Shown: positions 22,161-36,835, counted from the stretch's first letter. The stretch: DNA of 64,000 bases from Mixophyes australis (GCA_036250195.1 JAVHZZ010000010.1:111473069-111537068); one strand, 5' to 3'. Notes: a model not told the origin generated them from the sequence alone. Translations and numbers: made by a program.

Positions 22161-24844
22161 TGGGCATCTGTTTTCTTGAGAGGAATTATTCCATTCTTGG
22201 CATCATCCGTTGTTTTCACATTGAGGGACACTGGTTCTTTGAGACTTTTTACTTCATGGTCTTCTTGGATTATTTTGAATTATGTTCAACACTTATTGAA
22301 ATTAGGTTGTGTGTTATTAGTGATATTATTCATAGGTATAAATAAATGGTGATGATGATGATGATGATAGGTATTTTTTATGTCAAAGGAAGAAAAATAT
22401 AATGAAAAATAGGGACATTTGCAGGGCCAAACATTTCTGGCGAAAACTCTTTTGTGGCAGAGTTGCGGCATTGATGGATTGTATGTAAATCCTGGTTTTC
22501 TGAGCTATGTTTTCCAACAGCTTTGGGCCAGATCAGTGGGTGTAAATGGAGAGAGTGGGAGGGCCTCCATTTAATAGGTCCATTTCGGTCCTCTGACCTG
22601 CCAGTCAGACAACAGGCTAATTCTCACTCCGTCTCTCTCATTACCTGGGGAAAGAGGGTGGAGTCCTCCATAGGGAGAGACCACTGACATCTGCCCTGTT
22701 TGTGAGCTGGACATTAGGTCCTTCTACACTAACACATTAGAGAATCCTCTGTAAGAGTCGGACTGGCCAGGATTTATTTTGTTTGTTCTTAATCTGTAAT
22801 AAAAGTAGCTGAGGCTCGTTGTACCACAGCATTGGACTGCTGTTACTTTTTATTGCTGCTGTGTTGAAAAATGCTCAAAACCCGGGGGGGTCGTGATTCA
22901 CCAAATTGCATCATTTTGATCCCACTCCTGTGACACGATGATGCAAATGCATCATTTCGCCATGGGGGGCTGGGCCAAAATTATGCACTCTGCCGCGAAT
23001 ACCGTCATTGAGGCAAGTATGATGTCACTGTATTGCAAAGACATTATGACATCACTACTTACCAACTTATATAATTATATCCACTATCCTGAAACACAAC
23101 TGGAGTATACAGAACGGTCCTGCAGCTCCTGGGTACGGAATATACAACTGTCCACTTTCTGTCTTAGTGTTTAGTTATTCCAACCTGCACACAACTCTTT
23201 GCACCTCATTAGTTCTCATTAGTATGAAATATGATGCCTCAATCACTAATATCCACTGCAGCACTTCCTTGAAGTTTTCATCAGAACAGCTGGGGACCTC
23301 TGTCCCCCTAACAGAATAATAACCTACAATAAAGGAGAATATAATCTGCAGCTCCTTACAGTGTAACAAAGAGCATAAAGTGGAAACAGAGAATACACTG
23401 TATTTATAAACATTATTATTCTGTATTGGTAAACATTCTCTATACAGTGCTGTGTAATATAATAATATATATATAATAATAATATATCTGTACTGATGCG
23501 CTTATTTTCTATTGCTAGTCTTCTGTACGGAGCACATTCCTAGGTCAGTATTGGACACATAGGAGCCTATTTATTTACAATCTTTTTGCCACGATAAATC
23601 TGAAATTCCCTCTACCGCAACGCTCTCCCCGTAGGACTGAATAATGGCATTAGCCATCCGGGACAAGTTCACAAGATAAGATTTTCAGAGCTTCATAAAA
23701 TTGCTGCACTCCTCATTGTGTAGTATGGGACTGTGGTTATTGTGGTACTTTGCCTAATACAGGAGTTATCTGCATGGGTTAGGGCTTCATCCCAGACTGA
23801 TGTATATTACAGGTGATTTGCATGAGAGATGTCTCCCTGCCTGGGTGTGTAATAGAATAGTTTATGTAGAAGCGATTCCGCATAATGGTCCTTCCAGGGC
23901 GTAGCGCTAATTGTGGGGGTCACATCCTGGAATCTGCACATTTATTGTGGCCGTATGTAATGTGATGATATTCCAGACTGCACTGTAAGTGGGTAACATG
24001 AAGGTTAATCATTGACAATGGAAGTTACAGAATGGAAACAGAGAGCAGCCGGGATCCGTGAGCGCCGCAGTGTTTGGTGTCACCATTTTGACCCCAAGCG
24101 GAAATTACTATAAATCATCTCACTAAATGCTGGAGAAGTATTATAATGTATAATGAGATATGTGGCTGTTTATATCTCGCAGCAGTCACTGGTAGAGAAT
24201 ACAGAATTCACACACCGACCTCACAACAAAATACACGTCCTGTATACAATCCCAGGTACTAATAATATCCTGTATACATGTGTATAATCCCAGGCATGTA
24301 TTATAGAATCCATGTCCCAGGTGTGTTGTATGCTGCACTATTTCAGTATTATTTAGCACTATCACCTAGTATAATAAGGAGAATAATATGTGTATAAATG
24401 CAAATTGTGTAATCAATATAGAAAGTGTCAGACTCCCGGTTAAATGACTTGTCATCCTCTTTACTTGACATTATATATATATATATATATATATTACTGG
24501 GGCACAAAAGGCCAGTTTCCCCCAAATTCCTCGGGCAGTCTGCAGACTGGGTTAATTCTCTGCACACAGAACACGGGATCACAGGTGGATCACATGAGTG
24601 TGGTTGATTTCTAGTTTACTTAGTGCTGGGGAGAAAATATAGCTGGGTTTTTATTGAGGGCGGGGCAACTGATGCTAGACAGTGGCCGGTGACTAGTTAG
24701 GTGACCAAATATTTAGCTTGAAGCAGGGTTGCAGGAGATTGTGAATACTTTGTTTGATTGCTGAAAATACACCTATTACTGACTGACATCCTGACATCTC
24801 TAACTAAAGTGCAGAAAACCTGTGTGAGCATCTTATGTTGTGTC

Positions 24845-24894
<50 letters not shown>

Positions 24895-24974
24895 ATCATC
24901 ACTATTTTTTGTAAGGTGCCACAAACGCTGCAGAAACAGTGGTTATAACACATCATACAAACAGAAGAACAGAC
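22161..24974. other. Intergenic, mostly unique, with small repeats
   Basis: Contains a (GAT)n run at about 22348-22370, a dispersed-repeat-like block at about 22880-23010 (with ATGATGCAAATGCATCAT and GGGGGGCTGGGCCAAAATTATG), and (TA)n runs at about 24472-24494 and 24848-24892. A block at about 23565-23830 (starting near GCCTATTTATTTACAATC) also reads like an old interspersed repeat. No gene is supported. Confidence 0.45.
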
Positions 24975-25470
24975 AAGGCTGACAAAGAAGGTGCAGGTGT
25001 GCGACAGAAGTTAGGGAAGGCCCTGCTCCGGAGAGCTTACAGTCTAGAGGGAGAGGGTAAGGCTGAGACAATAGGAGGTAGACGTGCAGATGGAGTGGTA
25101 TCATATGTTGGTAGGCTACAGTGAAAAGGTGGGTTTTGAGCAACCGCTTTAAATTGCCTTCTGTGGAGAGTCTAGTTAGGTTGGGTCTGGAGATCACTGA
25201 AAGGGGAGCAGTACAGGAGAAGTCTTGGAGGCTGGAGTAAGATATGGTCCTCGAGGAGGAGGAGGAGAGGCGCAGGTCAGATCTAAGAAGGCGTTGGGAA
25301 AAGAATCTCGCACTAGTTATAACTCTGCGCAGAACAAAATGAGAATTATGACAGATTGTGGGGTGCAATAAGGCACTGTCAGGTTTGGAGGTTTCCTGTA
25401 TGAAGAGGGGTGTAAACCAGTGGTGCTGTACCTTGTGTAGTGAGATGCTGTGAGGGGTGGTGTCTACTGA
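24975..25470 (-). mobile_element. L2/CR1-type LINE 3' fragment, copy 1
   Basis: Read on the minus strand it encodes the degraded C-terminus of a non-LTR reverse transcriptase (SSLQDFSCTAP, LKRLLKTHLFTVAYQ) followed by a 3' tail with CTAGACTGTAAGCTCTCCGG. The QDFxxxAP motif is shared with the fragments at 38050-38470 and 59815-60800. It is 5'-truncated, as is usual for LINE copies. Confidence 0.7.
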
Positions 25471-25931
25471 TGTCAGATGTGGGATTGGGAAGGGTGTAAT
25501 ATCTGACTACACTGCAAAGCCAAGAGATCTCTGGATCCATTGGGGCCCCTGGGATGGGTCGGTGATTGTGGCTGCGTCTGAGGGCACATGCTGGGACCAG
25601 TCCTGAAGGACAGGAGCCAGCTGTAGCTTCCAGTGGACCAGAACACTCTAACAGTGACTGGCAGATAAGTGTATATATTATATGTAATCGCTATTAACCA
25701 TAAGTGGTGTATAGAAGAGAAACTATATATCATAGCGATACACAATTCATCTTTATAATTGTCCATGTTCAGGGCTTTCTGGGGCATCAGTTTGATTCTT
25801 GTGTTGTCAGTCATGCTGCAGGGGGCTTATTATATTTACCTGCGGCTGATCCACTACCCCTTCCCCCACCCAAACCAGCCCTGGCAATAAGTTAATAACA
25901 TTTACATTTAATCATTTTCTTCCACATCATT
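25471..25931. other. Intergenic, no feature recognised
   Basis: Unique-looking sequence between the LINE fragment and the 40-bp array. Nothing can be supported. Confidence 0.5.
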
Positions 25932-28380
25932 TGTATATATGTAGATCATGCACATGCGGTATGTGATCACGTGTATATATGTAGATCATGCACATGCGGT
26001 ATGTGATCACGTGTATATATGTAGATCATGCACATGCGGTATGTGATCACGTGTATATATGTAGATCATGCACATGCGGTATGTGATCACGTGTATATAT
26101 GTAGATCATGCACATGCGGTATGTGATCACGTGTATATATGTAGATCATGCACATGCGGTATGTGATCACATGTATATATGTAGATCATGCACATGCGGT
26201 ATATGATCACGTGTATATATGTAGATCATGCACATGCGGTATGTGATCACGTGTATATATGTAGATCATGCAAATGCGGTATGTGATCACGTGTATATAT
26301 GTAGATCATGCACATGTATGTGATGACGTGTATATATGTAGATCATGCACATGTTGTATGTGATCACGTGTATATATGTAGATCATGCACATGTTGTATG
26401 TGATCACGTGTATATATGTGGATCATGCACATGTTGTATGTGATCACGTGTATATATGTGGATCATGCACATGTTGTATGTGATCACGTGTATATATGTA
26501 GATCATGCACATGCTGTATGTGATCACGTGTATATATGTAGATCATGCACATGCTGTATGTGATCACGTGTATATATGTAGATCATGCACATGCTGTATG
26601 TGATCACGTGTATATATGTAGATCATGCACATGTTGTATGTGATCACGTGTATATATGTAGATCATGCACATGCTGTATGTGATCACGTGTATATATGTA
26701 GATCATGCACATGCTGTATGTGATCACGTGTATATATGTAGATCATGCACATGCGGTATGTGATCACGTGTATATATGTAGATCATGCACATGCGGTATG
26801 TGATCACATGTATATATGTAGATCATGCACATGCGGTATGTGATCACGTGTATATATGTAGATCATGCACATGCGGTATGTGATCACGTGTATATATGTA
26901 GATCATGTAAATGCGGTATGTGATCACGTGTATATATGTAGATCATGCACATGTATGTTATCACGTGTATATATGTAGATCATGCACATGTTGTATGTGA
27001 TCACGTGTATATATGTAGATCATGCACATGTTGTATGTGATCACGCGTATATATGTAGATCATGCACATGTTGTATGTGATCACGCGTATATATGTGGAT
27101 CATGCACATGTTGTATGTGATCACGTGTATATATGTGGATCATGCACATGTTGTATGTGATCACGTGTATATATGTAGATCATGCACATGCTGTATGTGA
27201 TCACGTGTATATATGTAGATCATGCACATGCTGTATGTGATCACGTGTATATATGTAGATCATGCACATGTTGTATGTGATCACGTGTATATATGTAGAT
27301 CATGCACATGTTGTATGTGATCACGTGTATATATGTAGATCATGCACATGTTGTATGTGATCACGTGTATATATGTAGATCATGCACATGTTGTATGTGA
27401 TCACGTGTATATATGTAGATCATGCACATGCTGTATGTGATCACGTGTATATATGTAGATCATGCACATGCTGTATGTGATCACGTGTATATATGTAGAT
27501 CCTGCACATGCTGTATGTGATCACGTGTATATATGTAGATCATGCTGTATGTGATCACATGTATATATGTAGATCATGCACATGTTGTATGTGATCATGT
27601 GTATATATGTAGATCATGCACATGCTGTATGTGATCACGTGTATATATGTAGATCATGCACATGCGGTATGTGATCACATGTATATATGTAGATCATGCA
27701 AATGCGGTATGTGATCACGTGTATATATGTAGATCATGCAAATGCGGTATGTGATCACGTGTATATATGTAGATCATGCACATGTTGTATGTGATCACGT
27801 GTATATATGTAGATCATGCACATGCTATATGTGATCACGTGTATATATGTAGATCATGCACATGCTGTATGTGATCACGTGTATATATGTAGATCATGCA
27901 CATGCTGTATGTGATCACGTGTATATATGTAGATCATACACATGCGGTATGTGATCACGTGTATATATGTAGATCATGCACATGCTGTATGTGATCACGT
28001 GTATATATGTAGATCATGCACATGCGGTATGTGATCACGTGTATATATGTAGATCATGCACATGCGGTATGTGATCACGTGTATATATGTAGATCATGCA
28101 CATGCTGTATGTGATCACGTGTGTATATGTAGATCATGCACATGCTGTATGTGATCACGTGTATATATGTAGATCATGCATATGCTGTATGTGATCACGT
28201 GTATATATGTAGATCATGCACACGCTGTATGTGATCACGTGTATATATGTAGATCATGCACACGCTGTATGTGATCACGTGTATATATGTAGATCATGCA
28301 CATGCTGTATGTGATCACGTGTATATATGTAGATCATACACATGTTGTATGTGATCACGTGTGTATATGTGGATCATACT
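25932..28380. repeat. 40-bp minisatellite, about 61 copies, with a CACGTG E-box per unit
   Basis: The unit contains GTATATATGTAGATCATGCA, CATGCGGTATGTGAT and CACGTG. CACGTG (canonical E-box) spans each unit junction (GATCACGTGTATAT); a minority of units carry CACATG, CATGTG or CACGCG instead. CGG, TTG and CTG variants at one site form blocks, indicating expansion by unequal exchange. The array lies about 7-9 kb upstream of the ABCC8 start. Any transcription-factor binding is inference. Confidence 0.96.
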
Positions 28381-31179
28381 CGGTTTCAGTAGATTTCATC
28401 TTTTTCTCACACAAGTTAATGTTTTGAGTTGCAGTTGATTTTCCGCTATGTAATGAAGGATGGATAAGGAGAATGAGCATTCGTAATTATTCATAGAACT
28501 TGTGGTTAACTGACATCTCTGTAGATATGAACTCAGCAATTGCAGCTTACACGTCCCGTTATACCGGCTGCTTATCCTCAAACTATTAGCCAAGAATCTG
28601 AGAGAGTTTGTCGGTTGTGTTAATTAGTCAGGACACAGAGATCTGACTCAGTCTTTGATTAAACGTCAGAACACGTTTTGTTTACTAGAACATGATTTAT
28701 TGAATATCAGAATGTGATAAAAAAAAAATTATCTTCTCTGATTAAATATTATTCTCTATTTATAAAGTGTTAAGATATTCTAGAATTCTGCAGGGTAGCA
28801 TAACTGTACAGCACAGTACACTCAGCGGATCTTGATCGCTAGAGCTTACAATCTAACGTAAAATTGTAATTTTCTGGCTGTTCAAAAAATAGCCTGCTAC
28901 TGAGACTGCTGGAACAGGATCTTTGTGCTGGAACAGAGGAAATTATCTGTGGTTCTGCTACGTGTCACCAGAGCTTTACAGGTTATTTTTGAGGTCCCCA
29001 TATATTTATCATTGTTACATTGGCGGCACTGCTGGTAGAATCTGTACTGTAATTTTATCTCATACCGTTGAGCACTTCAAAATAAAAGAATGTGACCCCA
29101 ATCTGCCCAATCACTATCCTGTCACAGAAGACATAATATAACAGTGCCCTAATCCCCAGGCCACCACTAATAGGATCTGTGTGCTGAGCCCACTATACTC
29201 TGTGATAGTGGATTTCAAGTGTGTTATATTCTAAGTAACAGTAATCGCGACATTGTACCGCAGGGGCGGGACCACAAATAGCGTCATGACACCCTTGGCT
29301 CCTCCCCTCCGGTATCCTTTTATGGAAAAGTCTATCATCTGTAGTGGAAACGCATCATTTAACTTATCTACATCGGCTAAATGAGGACAATACTTCTAAC
29401 ATTGTTACGAAGTGTAAGAGATCTCTAATACCTTTTATCCCTACCCGGAGAGCCGAGATTGTGGAACATCTAATGACCGGTGGCCCCCGAATTTATAAGC
29501 GTTGCCAGAGGCACTATAGGCTGTTCTCTTATAACATGGAGGATATGGTGTTGTTGGGGGTCTGTCTCCTAGTTGGAATCTATTTCCCTACTGATTATAC
29601 AACGACAGTCGAGGTCGGACTCCACCTTTCCCTCTAACAGGTCAGCTTAATGCCAGGAGTATGATTACTGCAAATATTACTGCTTCTTACTAATACGTTG
29701 AGAATGTCACCAATTTTGTCACAAGGAATAGTAAATCCAGTATATGTCTATGGAAGATTTTACTGTCTTTTAATATGATGTATTTTTCATCTATAATATA
29801 TTTTGTATTCTGTGGAGCGAATGAATATATATATGAACAGTGACTCAGTATAACCTCGTTTTTTAGAGCTGATTACAGACTTTGCTAGTAAATTATATTT
29901 TAGATGTATCGGATGTCTGAATTTTATGCATCTGCCACAATTGAAAGTTGAGAATATTTATTCTCATTATTGGTTCCTTACTGTTGCATTGTTCTCATTT
30001 CTGCATAATGGAGGTCAGACTGCAGAATCTGCGTCGCTGTGGACGCTGGTTCCTCCATCAGTCTGAGTCCTCCCCGTACTGGTTATTGCTTATATTTTGT
30101 GCAGACACTGGATGAGTAATAAGCCCTGTTCCCTAATATCCCATGTGAGTCTGCCAGGGAGCAAATAAATGTAGCCAGCCCGAGGCTGTAGGGTTACACC
30201 TTGCACATTGCCACGTAAAGTCCAGGGGTGTAGAGGATGTGATATCTTCAGACACAACACCCCGGGTGCAGCTCCACCCCATGCTTTACCATTATATATT
30301 ACTTTATGACACCCTATAGTATTATATCCTGGTCTTTACATTTTGGGCATCTTGTACCTAGTTTATTGATATGTGCGGAGTACATACAAGGTAAAGTGTT
30401 CAGCAACGATACACGCTCACGCCTGCTCTGACCTCTGAGGGAAGAAGAGCTTACACTCTGCGACCTAACGCTGAGCCGCTAATAGTGTCTTTGTTGAACT
30501 TAAATGACCACGGATGGTTTCCAGGGCTTGTAGTGAAAATCAGAGGGCTCCCCAGTGACTGATACACTTCCACATTACTGGGTACATGAGCCGGTCTAAA
30601 ATAAAAAGTTCTATTAAGTTACCTAATAAAGCTGTTGTCGTATTGTGCCAAGTTTGACGCTATTTAAAGCTGGGAACATGGTTTATGTATAGAAGGATTC
30701 CAGATGTGCTTTAATAATTACATAATTTAATTCTATCAGAGTATTTATTTATGAATGGCCGCATATGGCTCCGTTAGATATCATCCCTCATCACAATGAT
30801 TGCTGCCGTTTATTACATAACCATCCCGGGATAGCGCGTCCTATAGGCGGACGTCCTGCGATGTCTTCACTAATATAACAGCTCCGTGTGCTGACCCTGA
30901 GTCTTTACTGCACTTACGTGAGTTTCCGCATGATTTATGGTTTAATAAATAGGCCGCTAAGTGATGGGTGTAGGAGAGTAAATCTGTAAGATGTCTGTAA
31001 ACGATCTCATATGTCATCCTAATGAGATTCCTGGTAACTGTCCACCTTATACGACCACAGGACCCTGAGGAGAGAGACGGAGATACAGCAACGTGGTGGA
31101 TCCAAGCGAGGAGCTAAGGGAATAATGTACAAATTCAGGTGCAAAAATACAATTTACACCAATAGTATTACAGAAAGCT
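28381..31179. other. Intergenic, no gene recognised
   Basis: A tail-like fragment at about 28805-28860 (AGAGCTTACAATCTAACG) suggests an old L2/SINE piece. An open frame of 97 codons at 29344-29637 has no recognisable domain and no flanking gene structure. The remainder looks unique. Confidence 0.45.
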
Positions 31180-33030
31180 AAACTATGTCTGTATAGAGTG
31201 AAATAGAATTGTATTATGATCAGTGATCAGGTCATGTTGGGGGTGTAGTGTCCTATGTCTGTATACAGTGTAATAGAATTGTATTATGATCATGTCCAGT
31301 GGTCAGGTCATGTTGGGGGTGTAGTGTCCTATGTCTGTATAGAGTGTAATAGAATTGTATTATGATCATGTCCAGTGGTCAGGTCATGTTGGGGGTGTAG
31401 TGTCCTATGTCTGTATAGAGTGTAATAGAATTGTATTATGATCAGTGGTCAGGTCATGTTGGGGGTGTAGTGTCCTATGTCTGTATAGAGTGTAATAGAA
31501 TTGTATTATGATCAGTGGTCAGGTCATGTTGGGGGTGTAGTGTCCTATGTCTGTATACAGTGTAATAGAATTGTATTATGATCATGCCCAGTGATCAGGT
31601 CATGTTGGAGGTGTGGTGTCCTATGTCTGTATAGAGTGTAATAGAATTGTATTATGATCAGTGGTCAGGTCATGTTGGGAGTGTAGTGTCCTATGTCTGT
31701 ATAGAGTGTAATAGAATTGTATTATGATCATGTCCAGTGGTCAGGTCATGTTGGGGGTGTAGTGTCCTATATCTGTATAGAGTGTAATAGAATTGTATTA
31801 TGATCATGTCCAGTGATCAGGTCATATTGGAGGTGTAGTGTCCTATGTCTGTATAGAGTGTAATAGAATTGTAGTATGATCATGTCCAGTGGTCAGGTCA
31901 TGTTGGAGGTGTAGTGTCCTATATCTGTATACAGTGTAATAGAATTGTATTATGATCATGTCCAGTGGTCAGGTCATGTTGGGGGTGTAGTGTCCTATGT
32001 CTGTATAGAGTGTAATAGAATTGTATTATGATCATGTCCAGTGGTCAGGTCATGTTGGGGGTGTAGTGTCCTATGTCTGTATACAGTGTAATAGAATTGT
32101 ATTATGCTCATGTCCAGTGATCAGGTCATGTTGGGGGTGTAGTGTCCTATGTCTGTATAGAGTGTAATAGAATTGTATTATGATCATGTCCAGTGGTCAG
32201 GTCATGTTGGGGGTGTAGTGTCCTATGTCTGTATAGAGTGTAATAGAATTGTATTATGATCATGTCCAGTGGTCAGGTCATGTTAGGGGGGTGTAGTGTC
32301 CTATGTCTGTATAGAGTGTAATAGAATTGTATTATGATCATGCCCAGTGGTCAGGTCATGTTGGGGTGTAGTGTCCTATGTCTGTATACAGTGTAATAGA
32401 ATTGTATTATGCTCATGTCCAGCGGTCAGGTCATGTTGGGGGTGTAGTGTCCTATGTCTGTATACAGTGTAATAGAATTGTATTATGCTCATGTCCAGTG
32501 GTCAGGTCATGTTGGAGGTGTAGTGTCCTATGTCTGTATACAGTGTAATAGAATTGTAGTATGATCATGTCCAGTGGTCAGGTCATGTTGGAGGTGTAGT
32601 GTCCTATGTCTGTATACAGTGTAATAGAATTGTATTATGATCATGTCCAGTTATCAGGTCATGTTGGAGGTGTAGTGTCCTATGTCTGTATAGAGTGTAA
32701 TAGAATTGTATTATGATCATGTCCAGTGATCAGGTCATGTTGGGGGTGTAGTGTCCTATGTCTGTATACAGTGTAATAGAATTGTATTATGATCATGTCC
32801 AGTGGTCAGGTCATGTTGGGGGTGTAGTGTCCTATGTCTGTATACAGTGTAATAGAATTGTATTATGATCATGTCCAGTGATCAGGTCATGTTGGGGGTG
32901 TAGTGTCCTATGTCTGTAGACAGTGTAATAGAATTGTATTATGATCATGTCCAGTGATCAGGTCATGTTGGGGGTGTAGTGTCCTATGTCTGTATACAGT
33001 GTAATAGAATTGTATTATGATCATGTATAG
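31180..33030. repeat. 76-bp minisatellite
   Basis: About 25 copies with TAGTGTCCTATGTCTGTATA, GAGTGTAATAGAATTGTATT, ATGATCATGTCCAGTGGTCA and GGTCATGTTGGGGGTG. Some units lack CATGTCC and are 69 bp. Copies are highly similar. Confidence 0.95.
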
Positions 33031-33059
33031 AGAGTAATAGAATAGAATTGTTCAGTGGT

Positions 33060-33510
33060 TGGATAATGTTTGGTCTATGCATCAATTTGATGTGATGCAG
33101 CTGTATATTCATCGCTGCACATCGCAGTGATGCATATTTATGTACCGCTAAGATGCACCATGCCAGGGCTACTCTTGGAGCCCAAGCGAAGTGACCCCTC
33201 TCCTGCGATCTCACTTTCCTGTTTAGCGCTGCTGGTGACAGGAGGAAGTGCTGTGCGCTAACCATGTACCGGATTCTACGAAGCCAGAGAGGTTTCATCA
33301 GGATCCCATAGGAGACGAGAGGTAACGCCCTCCTGAGATGGCGAAACCTGTCTGTGCAATGCGAAGCTTAGCAAAGCTTGATGCATTGCAGAACATCGCA
33401 GTCCTCATATTATTCTATGGGGACTGTGATGCTGCACAGTATTAGCCTAAACAAAGGAGATTTCTGTGAAATCTCCTACATTAGACAGTTAATGCATAGC
33501 AAATATACTT
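33060..33510 (+). mobile_element. Unclassified interspersed repeat, copy A
   Basis: Its core (GATGCATATTTATGTACCGC, GCGAAGTGACCCCTCT, TTCCTGTTTA, CAGGATCCCATAGGA, ACCTGTCTGTGCAATGC, CTGCAGAACATCGCAGTCC order retained) matches 61995-62370 in the same orientation. Shared colinear sequence at two sites shows a dispersed element. No coding region or clear termini were seen, so no class is assigned. Confidence 0.7.
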
Positions 33511-34440
33511 AAAAGATGTGGAAACAGCCGTTTTCGCATATTTTAAGTGGAAATGAGCTTGATGCTAATGAATCAAGCTGGATAGTGGATGTAGTGAATA
33601 GATATCACTAAACAAATTATCAATCTAAAGGTTCTTCTGCAAATCTTCTTTTTGTAAAGTTTCGATGGAAATTAAGAATATTTTTTATTAACATATTCCT
33701 AAAACCATTTGTTAATTGTGACTTGTTCATGTCCACACTGATTCTAACAATATCTCACTCTTTTTTTAATTCATTGTATAAATAACATTAAAACACTCAT
33801 AATATTGTAATTATTTGTCAGTTTCAGATCATAATTATTTACGTTTGTTTTAAGGTTTAATTATTATAAATTATTTCATTAATTTACCTAAGGTTTGAAA
33901 ATCAACATAAGAAAATGCAGCTGAGATGAGTGAAGCCACTGACAGAGGAAATACTGTATAATCCCCGCAATTCCCTGAAGGACCAACAGATTATTGAATG
34001 TCCTGAGAACAGGGCTGATGTGGGCTGGAAGCTGCACTGAGCTTAGTAAAACAAACGTCTCTGAGAACGTGAGATGGTCCCACAGTGATCGGCCATCAGG
34101 AGAAAGTGATGACAGCGACCTAGAAATCCGCTAGGAACAGATCACAAGTTAAAATACTTATATCAACTCTTCTAAAGGAGATTTTATATTTAAGCAACAC
34201 AGAAATAAGACAAATCTAAAGACAATAACGTATTAAACTAAATAATGTCCCGCAAGAGTAATTTGCAGTTAGGAGTCTGTCCAGCTAGAAAGGGCTATTT
34301 TGCATTTGAGCAAAACTATGTTGCATTCTGGGGGGCAAATTTAAGGTGTCTGGAGATATTTTGAGTTGGGGGAAGAGAGTCATAGCTCAACTCCTATTAG
34401 AGCTTACCTTACCCCAATGATATTACACTAATTCACCCGC
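33511..34440. other. Intergenic, AT-rich
   Basis: AT-rich sequence. The patch at about 34290-34345 (GAGCAAAACTATGTTGCATT) resembles part of the palindromic MITE also represented at 49958-50027. Nothing else is seen. Confidence 0.4.
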
Positions 34441-36835
34441 ACACTTACCCTACTCCCACTGGTACATCCTCACACCTACCCTAGTCCCGCCTATACTACT
34501 CACTCGAATGCACACTCACACCTACCCTACTCCCACCTATACTACTCACACTGGTACACCATCGCACTTACCCTACTCCCACCTATACTACTCACACTGG
34601 TACACCCTCACACCTATCCTACTCACACTGGTACACCCGCACACTTTCCCTACTCCCACTGGTACATCCTCACACCTACCCTAGTCCCGCCTATACTACT
34701 CACTCAAATGCACACTCACACCTACCCTACTCCCACCTATACTGCTCACACTGGTACACCCTCACACCTACCCTACTCCCACCTATACTACTCACACTGG
34801 TACACCCTCACACCTACCCTACTCCCACCTATACTACTCACACTGGTACACCCTCACACCTATCCTACTCATACTGGTACACCATCGCACTTACCCTACT
34901 CCCACCTATAATGCTCACACTGGTACACCCTCACATCTACCCTACTCCCCCTATACTGCTCACACTGGTACACCTCACACCTATCCTACTCCCACCTATA
35001 CTGCTCACACTGGTACACCCTCACACCTACCCTACTCCCACCTATACTACTCACACTGATACACCCTCACATCTACCCTACTCCCCCTATACTGCTCACA
35101 CTGGTACACCCTCACACCTACCCTACTCCCACTGGTACACTCTCACACCTACCCTACTCCCACCTATACTACTCACACTGGTACACCCTCACACCTACCC
35201 TACTCCCACCTATACTACTCACACTGGTACACCCTCACACCTACCCTAATCCCACCTATACTGATCACACTGGTACACCCTCACATCTACCCTACTCCCC
35301 CTATACTGCTCACACTGGTACACCCTCACACCTACCCTACTCCCACTGGTACACTCTCACACCTACCCTACTCCCACCTATACTACTCACTCAAATGCAA
35401 ACTCACACCTACCCTACTCCCACCTATACTGCTCACACTGGTGCACCCTCACATCTACCCTACTCCCCCTATACTGCTCACACTGGTACACCCTCACATC
35501 TACCCTACTCCCACCTATACTGCTCACACTGGTACACCCTCACACCTACCCTACTCCCACCTATACTACTCACACTGGTACACCCTCACATCTACCCTAC
35601 TCCCCTTGGTACACCTCACACCTATCCTACTCACACTGGTACACCCTCACACCTACCCTACTCCCACTGGTACACCCTCACACCTACCCTACTCCCACCT
35701 ATGCTACTCACACTGGTACACCCTCACACCTACCCTACTCCCACCTATACTGCTCACACTGGTACACCCTCACATCTACCCTACTCCCCCTATACTGCTC
35801 ACACTGGTACACCTCACACCTATCCTACTCACACTGGTACACCCTCACACCTACCCTACTCCCACCTATACTGCTCACACTGGTACACCCTCACATCTAC
35901 CCTACTCCCCCTATACTGCTCACACTGGTACACCTCACACCTATCCTACTCACACTGGTACACCCTCACACCTACCCTACTCCCACCTATACTACTCACA
36001 CTGGTACACCCTCACATCTACCCTACTCCCACTGGTACATCCTCACACCTACCCTAGTCCCTCCTATACTACTCACTCGAATGCACACTCACACCTACCA
36101 TACTCTCCTCCTATACTACTCACACTGGTACACCCTCACACCTTCCCTACTCCCACCTATACTACCCACACCTTGGTACACCCTCACACCTACCCTACTC
36201 CCACCTATACTACTCACACTGGTACACCCTCACCCCTACCCTACGCTCCTCCTATACTACTCACACTGGTACACCCTCACACCTACCCTACTCCCCCTAT
36301 ACTGCCCACACCTTGGTACACCCTCACACCTACCCTACTCCCACCTATACTACTCACACTGGTACACCCTCACACCTACCCTACACCCACCTATACTACT
36401 CACACTGGTACACTCTCACACCTACCCTACTCCCACCTATACTGCTCACACTGGTATACCCTCACACCTACCTTACTCCCACCTATACTACTCACACTGG
36501 TACACCCTCACACCTACCCTGCTCACACCTATACTACTCACACTGTTACACTCTCACACCTACCCTACTCCCACCTATACTACCCACACCTTGGTACACC
36601 CTCACACCTACCCTACTCTCCTCCTATACTACTCACACTGGTACACCCTCACACCTACCCTACTCCCACCTATACTGCTCACACTGGTATACCCTCACAC
36701 CTTCTCTACTCCCACCTATACTAATCACACTGGTACACCCTCACACCTACCCTACTCCCACCTATACTACTCACACTGGTACACCCTCACACCTACCCTA
36801 CTCCCACCTGTACTACTCACACTAATGCACCCTCA
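34440..36835. repeat. 46-bp minisatellite, G-poor strand
   Basis: About 50 units with CCTACTCCCACCTATACTAC, TCACACTGGTACACCCTCAC and ACCTAC. Units of different truncation are mixed in an irregular order. The plus strand is almost devoid of G apart from the CTGGT step. Its open frames of up to 427 codons are low-complexity artefacts. Confidence 0.95.

Noticed and set aside
21526..22352. Open frames up to 212 codons on both strands
   Set aside because: The 30-bp repeat keeps every frame open with a 10-residue period; no gene signal is present.
25932..28380. A CRISPR-like array
   Set aside because: The units are contiguous 40-bp tandem copies without unique spacers, in a vertebrate genome.
29344..29637. 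97-codon open frame
   Set aside because: No recognisable domain, no splice or promoter context and no repeat match; length is within chance expectation.
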